A DNA stretch of 50,356 nucleotides, taken from a bacterium. Its GTDB lineage: Bacteria; Pseudomonadota; Gammaproteobacteria; Burkholderiales; Thiobacillaceae. The notes under the pieces are model-generated. The model saw only the letters and a list, made by a program, of their open reading frames with translations, ran no database searches and was not told the origin of the DNA. The translations under genes and the position numbers were made by a program. Position 1 is the stretch's first letter. Each line of letters begins with the position of its first letter. Below are positions 31,709 through 39,541 of the stretch, one piece after another. The DNA lies in the NCBI GenBank assembly GCA_009772925.1, contig WOUQ01000015.1, positions 1 to 50,356 of the forward strand. Direction: 5' to 3'.

Positions 31709-33799
31709 ATGGATTTCCGCATCTCCGATACCTTCACCGACAGCCTCGCCAAGCTGACCGGAGAGGAGCAGAAGGCCGTCAAGACGACCGCCTTCGACCT
31801 GCAACTGAACCCGGCCAATCCGGGCATGAGCTTGCACAAACTGGATAAGGCGCGAGACAAGCATTTCTGGTCGGTGCGTGTCAGCAGCGACATTCGGCTG
31901 ATCGTGCACAAAACGGCTGCCAGCCTGCTGTTGTGCTACGTGGACCACCACGACCCGGCTTATGAGTGGGCAAACCGCCGCAAGCTGGAAACTCATCCCA
32001 AAACCGGGGCGGCCCAGTGGGTGGAAATCCGCGAGCGAGTGGAGGAGGTGCGGGTTCCTTATCGGTCTGAGGTGGAAGCTTCCATTCCTGTAGCTGCATC
32101 CAGCCGCGCGAAGCCGCTGCTGTTCTCCGGCCAGACTGACGATGAATTGCTGGGCTACGGCGTTCCCGTGGAATGGCTGGCCGATGTGCGCCAGGCCGAT
32201 GAGGACAGCCTGCTGGAACTGGCTGACCATCTACCGGCCGAGGCGGCCGAGGCTTTGTTGGAACTCGCCACCGGCGGCAAGCCGCAAGTGACACCCCCGA
32301 CGGCTGGGGTTGATCCCTACAGCCATCCCGATGCGCAGCGCCGCTTCCGGGTCATGAACGATGTGGAGGAACTGGAACGCGCCCTGGCGTTTCCTTGGGA
32401 GAAGTGGACGATCTTCCTGCACCCGGCCCAACGGCAGTGGGTGGAACGCGATTACAGCGGGCCGGCGCGGGTTTCCGGTTCGGCCGGTACGGGCAAGACC
32501 ATCGTCGCGCTGCATCGCGCCGTTTTCCTGGCGCGCAGCCAGCCTGATAGCCGGGTGCTCCTGGCCACCTTCTCCGACACCCTGGCGAATGCGCTGCGCA
32601 CCAAGCTCCGCCGTCTGATCAGCAACGAGCCCCGATTGGCGGAACGGTTGGATGTGCATGCCATGAATGCGATCGGCGAGCGGCTCTATGAACAGCAGTT
32701 CGGGCGCCCGCGGATCGCTTCGCGTGAGGCGATCAAGCAGTTCATGGCAGAAGCCTCGTCTGGCCAGAAATTCAGCACGAATTTCCTGCTGACGGAGTGG
32801 GAGGACCTGGTCGATGCCTGGCAACTGGATAGCTGGGAGTCCTACCGCGACGTGAAGCGGCTGGGTAGAAAGACGCGCTTGCCGGAACAGCAACGCGCCG
32901 CCCTGTGGTCAGTCTTCGATGCGGTTCGCGCCCGCCTGAAGGCGGAGGGGCTGACCACCTATTCAGGCCTGTTCAGCAAGCTGGCTGCCCACTTGGCGGA
33001 GCGCAAACACCCCCCCTTCGAGTATGTCGTGGTCGATGAAGCTCAGGATGTCAGCGTCGCGCAGTTGCGCTTCCTGGCGGCAATGGCCGCAACGGCGGGG
33101 GTGGATCGACCGAACAGCCTTTTCTTTGCCGGCGACCTGGGCCAGCGGATATTCCAGCAGCCCTTCTCCTGGAAATCGCTCGGGATGGATATACGCGGAC
33201 GTTCGCGCACCCTGCACATCAATTACCGCACATCGCACCAGATCAGGATGCAGGCCGACCAGCTCCTGGGGCCGGAAGTCTCGGATGTGGATGGCAACAA
33301 GGAGGAACGGCGCGGCACGGTTTCCGTATTCAACGGCCCGCCCCCTATCGTTCGTGCGTTCGATGGAGAGGAAGCGGAGATTGATGCTGTTGGCGCCTGG
33401 GTGGCAGAGCGCAGTAGCGAGGGCGTGGCACCCCATGAAATCGGCGTTTTTGTGCGCTCAGATGCCGAACTGGAACGTGCCCGTGCCGCCGTCGACAAGG
33501 CTGGGCTGCCGTTCAAGGTGCTTGATGAGCATGTCGAAACGGTCAGCGGCCAGGTCTCCATCTGCACCATGCACCTGGCCAAAGGCCTGGAGTTCCGCGC
33601 CGTGGCGGTGATGGCCTGCGACGACGAGGTCATTCCCCTGCAATCGCGCATCGAAACCGCCGCCGATGATTCGGACCTCGAAGAGGTCTACAACACGGAG
33701 CGGCATCTGCTCTACGTTGCCTGCACTCGTGCGCGCGATCACCTGCTCGTGACCAGCGTCGAACCGGCTTCGGAGTTCCTGGAAGACTTGCTCATGTAA
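31709..33799 (+). CDS. UvrD-type helicase with RelE-like N-terminal domain
   Basis: 696 residues. The first 90 or so (FTDSLAKLTGEEQKAVKTTA, LDKARDKHFWSVRVSSDIRL followed by IVHK, LLLCYVDHHDPAYEWA) have the RelE/ParE toxin fold pattern. After a linker comes a superfamily 1 helicase core: Walker A SGSAGTGKTIVALHRA (about residue 257), motif II VVVDEAQDVSVAQL (about 443), INYRTSHQIR, motif V CTMHLAKGLEFRAVAV and motif VI YVACTRARDHLLV. The ATG lies 10 bases after rhuM with GAGG upstream. It is probably part of the defence operon; whether the RelE-like part is active cannot be told. Confidence 0.85.
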   Translation: MDFRISDTFTDSLAKLTGEEQKAVKTTAFDLQLNPANPGMSLHKLDKARDKHFWSVRVSSDIRLIVHKTAASLLLCYVDHHDPAYEWANRRKLETHPKTGAAQWVEIRERVEEVRVPYRSEVEASIPVAASSRAKPLLFSGQTDDELLGYGVPVEWLADVRQADEDSLLELADHLPAEAAEALLELATGGKPQVTPPTAGVDPYSHPDAQRRFRVMNDVEELERALAFPWEKWTIFLHPAQRQWVERDYSGPARVSGSAGTGKTIVALHRAVFLARSQPDSRVLLATFSDTLANALRTKLRRLISNEPRLAERLDVHAMNAIGERLYEQQFGRPRIASREAIKQFMAEASSGQKFSTNFLLTEWEDLVDAWQLDSWESYRDVKRLGRKTRLPEQQRAALWSVFDAVRARLKAEGLTTYSGLFSKLAAHLAERKHPPFEYVVVDEAQDVSVAQLRFLAAMAATAGVDRPNSLFFAGDLGQRIFQQPFSWKSLGMDIRGRSRTLHINYRTSHQIRMQADQLLGPEVSDVDGNKEERRGTVSVFNGPPPIVRAFDGEEAEIDAVGAWVAERSSEGVAPHEIGVFVRSDAELERARAAVDKAGLPFKVLDEHVETVSGQVSICTMHLAKGLEFRAVAVMACDDEVIPLQSRIETAADDSDLEEVYNTERHLLYVACTRARDHLLVTSVEPASEFLEDLLM

Positions 33800-33864
33800 T
33801 CAGGCTCGCCGGTTGTGTGGCTGAGCATCTCAAGGTCGAGCAGGAAATATTGCGGCTACATAGT

Positions 33865-34770
33865 TCAAGACGCCGCCGGCATCTCCCCGCCCAGCGCCTC
33901 CACCAACGCCTCCAGCAGCTTCGCCAGTTCCCCGCTCATGAGGGCGAAGTCGATCTCGAAGCGCTCCTCGTCGGTCTCCGCCTGGCCCTCGCTTTCCTCC
34001 TTGAGGATGTCCAGGAAGGCCAGGCGCTTGATCTGCAGGTCTTCGGTGAGCACGAAGGCAATGCGGTCGTTCCAGGTCATGGCCAGACGCGTGGCCTGCT
34101 TGCCCTCGGCGATGTGGGCGCGGATCTCGTCGCCTTCCAGGTGGTGGCGCACGTAGCGCACGGTGGCGCGTTCGTCGCCGGGCGCGCGCAGTTCCAGGTC
34201 GCGGTCCAGGGTGAAGCCGGCGGGGGCTTCGCCGGATTCCAGCCAGGCGGTCATGGCGGCACCGGGGGACAGGTGGGTCTTCAGCAGGCGGGCCGGCAGT
34301 TCGTCGACCGACTTGATGAGCTGGCCCATCACCTCTTCCGCCTTGGTCTTCGCCGCCGCATCCACCGCCAGCCAGCCATGCACCGGGTCGATCCAGGCGA
34401 AGGTGGTGCGCCGGCGCACGAAGGCGCGGGGCAGCAGTTCGTCCGTCACGCGCTCCTTCAGCTCGCGCAGTTCGCGGCGTCCGACGGGGCGGCCTTCCTG
34501 TTCGCTGATCTGCGCGGCCCGGTCCTGCGCCATCTGGTTCACCACCGTGGCGGGCAGCAGTTTCTGTTCCGCGCCATAGGCAATCAGCAACTGGCCGTTG
34601 AAGGCGTACACGAAACGCTCGTCATCGCGCGGCGGCAGCCAGCCCACGCTTTGCATGTCCATGGCGCCGCAGCCCGCCAGGGCATGGGCGGACAGCCGTG
34701 CGTCGAGAGTGGCGACATCCACGTCCCAACCGGCGGGGAGGCGGTAAAGCTGGAGATTCCTGAACCACAT
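33865..34770 (-). CDS. rdgC: Recombination-associated protein RdgC
   Basis: 301 residues from the ATG at 34770 (MWFRNLQLYRLPAGWDVDVA). Conserved blocks include MQSVGWLPPRDDERFVYAFN, AEQKLLPATVVNQMAQDRAA, AWIDPVHGWLAVDAAAKTKA and LAMTWNDRIAFVLTEDLQIK. RdgC forms a ring dimer around DNA and limits RecA loading. It is also linked to pilin variation in Neisseria. It is an established beta/gammaproteobacterial gene and so informs the taxonomy. It converges with the defence operon. Confidence 0.95.
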   Translation of the reverse strand: MWFRNLQLYRLPAGWDVDVATLDARLSAHALAGCGAMDMQSVGWLPPRDDERFVYAFNGQLLIAYGAEQKLLPATVVNQMAQDRAAQISEQEGRPVGRRELRELKERVTDELLPRAFVRRRTTFAWIDPVHGWLAVDAAAKTKAEEVMGQLIKSVDELPARLLKTHLSPGAAMTAWLESGEAPAGFTLDRDLELRAPGDERATVRYVRHHLEGDEIRAHIAEGKQATRLAMTWNDRIAFVLTEDLQIKRLAFLDILKEESEGQAETDEERFEIDFALMSGELAKLLEALVEALGGEMPAAS

Positions 34771-34905
34771 GGGCGCCTCGCAAAAAGCCGCGATTATACG
34801 GAGCGACGGGCTCAACGCCGCGCGGCTGGCCAGATTCGCGGCGTCGCCCGGCGCGTGCCGGTGCCGGCGCGTCGTCTATGGTGAAAGCAGGGAAAGGAGC
34901 GGAAC

Positions 34906-35352
34906 ATGTTCAAACACATCCTGGTGCCCGTCGACGGCAGCGAGCTTTCCATGACGGCGGTGCGCGCCGCCATCGGCTTCGCCCGGCTGTGCGGGGCGCG
35001 ACTCAGTTTCTACCACGCCACGCCCACCTACTTCCCCGGTTACCTCGGCGCGGAGATGGTGGTGGCCGATCCCCGCGTCGACCAGGCCTTCATGGACGCC
35101 ATGCGCAAGCGTTCGGACACCTTGCTGGAGGAGACGCGCGGCCTCGCCGAAGCAGCTGGCGTGCCCTGCGCGACGCGCGCGACGGAAACCGACTCGCCAC
35201 ACTCCGGCATCATCGCGGCGGCGGATGCCGGCGGCTGCGACCTCATCTTCATGGCCTCGCACGGTCGGCGAGGCATCGGCGCCCTGCTGTTGGGCTCGGA
35301 GACGCAGAAGGTACTGACGCATTGCAAGGTGCCGGTGCTGGTGTACCGGTAG
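34906..35352 (+). CDS. Universal stress protein (UspA family)
   Basis: 148 residues, one Usp domain. HILVPVDGSELSMTAVRAAI opens the fold. The ATP-binding loop is near the C-terminus in FMASHGRRGIGALLLGSETQ (G-x2-G-x9-G(S/T) pattern), ending KVPVLVYR. The ribosome site AGGAG precedes the ATG by 6 bases. It heads a run of same-strand genes with the Lon-like protease (40 bp) and the cDPGS-like protein, consistent with a stress cluster. Confidence 0.92.
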   Translation: MFKHILVPVDGSELSMTAVRAAIGFARLCGARLSFYHATPTYFPGYLGAEMVVADPRVDQAFMDAMRKRSDTLLEETRGLAEAAGVPCATRATETDSPHSGIIAAADAGGCDLIFMASHGRRGIGALLLGSETQKVLTHCKVPVLVYR

Positions 35353-35392
35353 TTGTCGCCTGCTCCACCCGCGAACCTCAAAAGGACGCAGC

Positions 35393-37915
35393 ATGCCCGC
35401 CCCCCAAGCCCTGGACGTTTCCGCCCTGTACCCGCGCTGCGACCCGGAGCAATTCGCCTTCAAGACCACCGCCGAGCTGACCGCCACGACCGAGATCGTC
35501 GGCCAGCGGCGGGCGGTGGACGCGGTGCGGCTGGGCATCGAGATGCGTCGGCCGGGCTACAACCTGTTCGTGCTGGGCGAACCCGGCAGCGGCCGCCATT
35601 GCGCCGTGCGACGCCTGCTGGAGGGCACCGCCTCCGGCGAGGCCGTGCCCAGCGACTGGTGCTACGTGTACAACTTCGCCGAGGCCAACAAGCCCCGCCT
35701 GCTGCGGGTGCCCGCCGGGCGCGGCGGGCAGTTGCGCGAGGACATGCGGGCTTTCGTCGCGGAACTCAGCAAAGCCATCGCCGCCGCCTTCGAAAGCGAC
35801 GAATACCGCGCCCGCGTCGAGGCCATCCAGGAAGCCGCCAAGGCGCGCGAGGAACAGGCGCTGCTTGAACTGGGCCAGGCTTCCTCGGAACAGGGCATCG
35901 CCCTGCTGCGCACGCCGCGCGGCTTCGCCTTCGCCCCCATGAATACCCTGAGGGGCATGAATACCCTGAAGGGCATAAAAGACGAGGAGCCGATGCCGCC
36001 TGACGCCTTCGAGCAACTGCCGGAGGCGGACAAGGACCGCATCGGCGCCCTCATGGAGGAATACGGCGACAAGCTCAAGCAGCTCATGCACCAGTTCCCG
36101 CGCTGGCGGCGCGAACTGCAAGCGCAGATCAAGCAGGCCAGCCGCGACGTCCTGGGCCTGGCGGTGGGCCATCTCATCGAGGAACTGAAGGGCCGCTACG
36201 CCGATCTCGCCGACGTGCTCGCCTTCCTCGACGAGGTGCTGCGCGACGTGGTGGAAAACGGCGAGCAGATGCGCGAGCAGGCCAAGGTCGAGGGCGAGGC
36301 CGCCGCCATGCAGTGGAGCGGCAGCCTCACCGTGGGCCGCTATCAGGTCAACCTGCTGGTGGACAACACCGGCATCGGCGCAGCGCCGGTGGTCTACGAG
36401 GACAACCCCATCTATCCCAACCTGGTGGGCCGGGTGGACCACATCTCCCAGTTCGGCACCCTCATCACCAACTTCACCCTGGTCAAGCCCGGCGCCCTGC
36501 ACCGGGCCAACGGCGGCTACCTGGTGCTGGACGCCCTCAAGCTGCTCACCCAGCCCTACGCCTGGGAAGGCCTGAAGCGCGCCCTGCGCGCGGGCCAGGT
36601 GCGCATCGAATCCCTCGGCCAGGTCTACGGCTGGGTCAGCACCCAGTCCCTGGAACCCGAGCCGATGCCGCTGGAAGTGAAGGTGGTGCTGATCGGCGAA
36701 CGCCACGTCTATTACCTGCTGAAGGCGCTGGACCCCGACTTCGCCGAGCTGTTCAAGATCGCCGCCGACTTCGAGAACGAGCTGCCGCGCGACCCGGCCA
36801 ACACCCGCCTCTACGCCGAGTTCCTCGCCACCCTGGCGCGCTCCGGCAACCTGCGCCCGCTCGAGCGGGAGGCGGTGGCGCGGGTGATCGAGCACGCCGC
36901 CCGCCTGGCCGGCGACGCCGAGCGCCTCACCGTGAGCCGGCGCGACATGGCCGACCTGTTGCAGGAAGCCGACCACCTGGCGGCGAAGGCCGGCCGCGAG
37001 CACATCGGCCGGGAAGACATCGAGGCCGTCCTCGCCGCCCAGATCCACCGTGTGGACCGGCTGCGCAGCCGACTGCATGAGGAAATCCTGCGCGATACCG
37101 TGCTCATCGCCGTCAGCGACGGCCGCATCGGCCAGGTCAACGGCCTCGCGGTCATCGGCCTCGACGACTTCCTGTTTGCCCACCCGGTGCGCATTACCGC
37201 CACCGCCCGCGTCGGCGAAGGCAACGTCATCGACATCGAGCGCGAAGCCGAGCTGGGCGGCGCCCTCCATTCCAAGGGCGTGATGATCCTGTCCGCCTTC
37301 CTGGGCGCCCGCTATTCCCGCAACCTGCCCCTGTCGCTCTCGGCCAGCCTGGTGTTCGAGCAGTCCTACGGCCCGGTGGAGGGCGACAGCGCCTCCCTGG
37401 CCGAGTTGTGCGCCCTGCTCTCGGACCTGGCCGGCCTGCCGGTGAAGCAGTCCTTCGCCGTCACCGGCTCGGTCAACCAGTTCGGCGACGTGCAGGCCAT
37501 CGGCGCGGTCAACGAGAAGATCGAGGGCTTCTTCGACATCTGCCAGGCGCGCGGCCTCAGCGGCGAGCAGGGGGTGATCATCCCCGCCGGCAACGTCAAG
37601 CACCTGATGCTGCGCGCCGACGTGGTGGATGCCTGCGCCCAAGGTAAATTCGCGGTGCACGCGGTGAAGAGCGTCGACGAGGCCATCGAGCTCCTCACCG
37701 GCATGCCCGCGGGCGAACCCAGCGAGGAAGGCATGGTGCCCGAGGGCACGGTCAACTTCCTGGTCGCCGCCCAGCTCGCCGAACTATCCGCAGTGCGCCA
37801 GGCCTTCGCCGCCGCGGGCAAGCAGCACAACGGCGAGAACGGGGAACAGACAGGGAACGGCGGCGACACCCAGGAACCCGGCATGGACCCGGACGCGGGG
37901 CCGCCCCAGCCATGA
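35393..37915 (+). CDS. Lon-like ATP-dependent protease (AAA_32 type)
   Basis: 840 residues. The N-terminal region (about 1-220) contains GEPGSGRHCAVRRLL, in which the Walker A Lys is Arg, as is usual for this subfamily. A central AAA part follows (GALHRANGGYLVLDALKLLT, VVLIGERHVYYLLKALDPDF). The C-terminal Lon protease domain (about 590-790) has the Ser-Lys dyad: S666 in EGDSASLAEL and K709 in NEKIEGFF, 43 residues apart as in E. coli Lon. It differs from classical Lon and belongs to the LonB-like group often annotated 'ATP-binding protein'. An 18-bp tandem repeat lies at 35939-35974. Its stop overlaps the next gene (ATGA). Confidence 0.9.
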   Translation: MPAPQALDVSALYPRCDPEQFAFKTTAELTATTEIVGQRRAVDAVRLGIEMRRPGYNLFVLGEPGSGRHCAVRRLLEGTASGEAVPSDWCYVYNFAEANKPRLLRVPAGRGGQLREDMRAFVAELSKAIAAAFESDEYRARVEAIQEAAKAREEQALLELGQASSEQGIALLRTPRGFAFAPMNTLRGMNTLKGIKDEEPMPPDAFEQLPEADKDRIGALMEEYGDKLKQLMHQFPRWRRELQAQIKQASRDVLGLAVGHLIEELKGRYADLADVLAFLDEVLRDVVENGEQMREQAKVEGEAAAMQWSGSLTVGRYQVNLLVDNTGIGAAPVVYEDNPIYPNLVGRVDHISQFGTLITNFTLVKPGALHRANGGYLVLDALKLLTQPYAWEGLKRALRAGQVRIESLGQVYGWVSTQSLEPEPMPLEVKVVLIGERHVYYLLKALDPDFAELFKIAADFENELPRDPANTRLYAEFLATLARSGNLRPLEREAVARVIEHAARLAGDAERLTVSRRDMADLLQEADHLAAKAGREHIGREDIEAVLAAQIHRVDRLRSRLHEEILRDTVLIAVSDGRIGQVNGLAVIGLDDFLFAHPVRITATARVGEGNVIDIEREAELGGALHSKGVMILSAFLGARYSRNLPLSLSASLVFEQSYGPVEGDSASLAELCALLSDLAGLPVKQSFAVTGSVNQFGDVQAIGAVNEKIEGFFDICQARGLSGEQGVIIPAGNVKHLMLRADVVDACAQGKFAVHAVKSVDEAIELLTGMPAGEPSEEGMVPEGTVNFLVAAQLAELSAVRQAFAAAGKQHNGENGEQTGNGGDTQEPGMDPDAGPPQP
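35939..35974 (+). repeat. 18-bp tandem repeat in the Lon-like gene
   Basis: ATGAATACCCTGA(G/A)GGGC occurs twice back-to-back (35939-35956 and 35957-35974) with one difference, encoding MNTLRG-MNTLKG. A third partial unit, ATAAAA, follows. The repeat sits in a poorly conserved linker, so a small in-frame expansion is tolerated. Confidence 0.8.
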
Positions 37916-39246
37916 GCGAGCGGCGCCGCATCGTCATCCTCGGCGCCGCCGGACGCGACTTCCACAACTTCAACGTCGTGTACCGCCAGGACCCGGACGT
38001 AGAGGTCGTCGCCTTCACCGCAGCCCAGATCGCCGGCATCGCCGGCCGCCGCTACCCGCCGGAACTGGCCGGCCCGCTCTACCCCGACGGCATCCCCATT
38101 CTCGATGAAGCCGAACTGGACGCACTGATCCTGCGCGAGGCCGTCCGCCAGGTCGTGTTCGCCTACAGCGACGTGCCCCACCTGCACGTCATGCACCTGG
38201 CCGCGCGGGTGCTCGCGGCTGGGGCGGATTTCGCCCTGCTGGGACCGCTGGCGACCCAGTTGCGCGCGCGGCTGCCGGTCATCGCCGTCAGCGCCGTGCG
38301 CACCGGCTGCGGCAAGTCCCAGACCAGCCGCTATCTGGCCAGCCTGCTCAGGGGAAAAGGCCTGCGCGTCGGCGTGGTGCGCCACCCCATGCCCTACGGC
38401 AAGCTCTGGGACGAGGCGGTGCAGCGCTTCGCCCACGTGGCGGACCTGGACGCAGCCCGCTGCACGCTGGAGGAGCGGGAGGAATACGAGCCCCACCTGG
38501 CCCTCGGCAACACCGTCTACGCCGGCGTCGATTACGGCCGCATCCTTGAACTGGCCGAGGCCGAGAACGACCTCATCCTCTGGGAAGGCGGCAACAACGA
38601 TTTCCCGTTCCTACGGCCCGACTGGCACATCGTCCTGGTCGACCCCCTGCGCGCCGGCGACGAGGACAGCTTCCACCCCGGCGAAGCAACCCTGCGCATG
38701 GCCGACACGGTGGTCGTCGTGAAGACCGACAGCGCCGAAGCCGACGAAGTAGCGCGGGTGGAGGCCAGCGTCCGCCGCCTGAACCCGGGTGCCGACCTCC
38801 TGCGCGCCGCCTCCCCCGCCCGGCTGGACGATCCGGCGGCGCTGGCGGGCAAGCGCGTGGCGGTGGTGGAGGACGGCCCCACCGTCACCCACGGCGGCAT
38901 GGCCTTTGGCGCCGGCTGGCTGGCCGCGCGCCGGGCCGGCGCGGAGATCGTCGACCCGCGCCCCTGGGCGGCGCCGGAGATCGCCGTCGCCTACGCCCGC
39001 TATCCCCAGCTCGGCGCCGTGCTGCCGGCCCTGGGCTATACCGAGGCGCAACTGCGCGACCTGCGCGCCACCCTCGCAGCCATGCCGGTGGACGCCATCG
39101 TCTCCGCCTCGCCCATCGACCTCACCCGCCTGCTGGCCCCCGGCAAGCCTGTGGTGCGGGCGCGCTACGAATACGCGGAAGTGGAAAGCCCGGGTCTGGC
39201 AGGCCGGCTGGACGCGTTCCTGAAAGCCCACCCTTGCGCGTCGTGA
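37912..39246 (+). CDS. Cyclic 2,3-diphosphoglycerate synthetase-like protein
   Basis: 444 residues. RRIVILGAAGRDFHNFNVVY opens an N-terminal NAD/CoA-like fold (about 1-120). A P-loop SAVRTGCGKSQTSRYLASLL follows near 130, then VVRHPMPYGKLWDEAVQRFA, LILWEGGNNDFPFLRPDWHI and VVVKTDSAEADEVARVE. This is the family of archaeal cDPG synthetase, which cyclises 2,3-diphosphoglycerate with ATP; bacterial members are often called GTPases and their role is unproven. It overlaps the Lon-like gene by 4 bases and the carbamate-kinase remnant by 13, so the cluster was one operon. Confidence 0.85.
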   Translation: MSERRRIVILGAAGRDFHNFNVVYRQDPDVEVVAFTAAQIAGIAGRRYPPELAGPLYPDGIPILDEAELDALILREAVRQVVFAYSDVPHLHVMHLAARVLAAGADFALLGPLATQLRARLPVIAVSAVRTGCGKSQTSRYLASLLRGKGLRVGVVRHPMPYGKLWDEAVQRFAHVADLDAARCTLEEREEYEPHLALGNTVYAGVDYGRILELAEAENDLILWEGGNNDFPFLRPDWHIVLVDPLRAGDEDSFHPGEATLRMADTVVVVKTDSAEADEVARVEASVRRLNPGADLLRAASPARLDDPAALAGKRVAVVEDGPTVTHGGMAFGAGWLAARRAGAEIVDPRPWAAPEIAVAYARYPQLGAVLPALGYTEAQLRDLRATLAAMPVDAIVSASPIDLTRLLAPGKPVVRARYEYAEVESPGLAGRLDAFLKAHPCAS

Positions 39247-39345
39247 TCGTCCTGGGCGGCAACGCCATGCAAGGGCGCGGCGAACCCGCCGACTCGGAAC
39301 ACCAGCGCCGCAGTCTGGGCGACGCCGCAGTCTGGGCGACGCCGC
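39234..39345 (+). pseudogene. Truncated carbamate kinase
   Basis: From the TTG at 39234 the frame reads RVVIVLGGNAMQGRGEPADS, then EHQRR. This is the N-terminal phosphate-binding strand of carbamate kinase (ALGGNA motif, then GEP). Similarity stops near 39308, where a 17-bp tandem duplication (CCGCAGTCTGGGCGACG at 39308-39324 and 39325-39341) shifts the frame. The remaining roughly 280 codons are missing. The intact gene was presumably the last member of the Usp-Lon-cDPGS operon and was cut by the rearrangement that brought in the next ATPase gene. Confidence 0.72.
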
Positions 39346-39464
39346 CGTCTTGGCCGGCCACGCCGGTGCACGCGCCCTTCCACCGGCATGGTCCCCAACC
39401 AAGAACTGATGGCCTGCGGTTCCGTACCAATAAATCCGGATCAGACAATAAATGAGTCCTGATT

Positions 39465-39515
39465 GGACGAATAGTTATTCCAGAATGGACGACATACGAA
39501 TACAGTATGGACGAA
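39465..39515 (+). promoter_or_regulatory. Three direct repeats at 22-bp spacing upstream of the ATPase
   Basis: TGGACGA occurs at 39465-39471, 39487-39493 and 39509-39515, each start exactly 22 bases after the previous. The first and third extend to TGGACGAAT, and the first two share CAG at the same offset. Regular, near two-turn phasing upstream of the ATG at 39542 suggests a repeated operator for a DNA-binding protein. Confidence 0.5.
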
Positions 39516-39541
39516 TCCCTCCTGGCCCGATCTCCCGCGCA

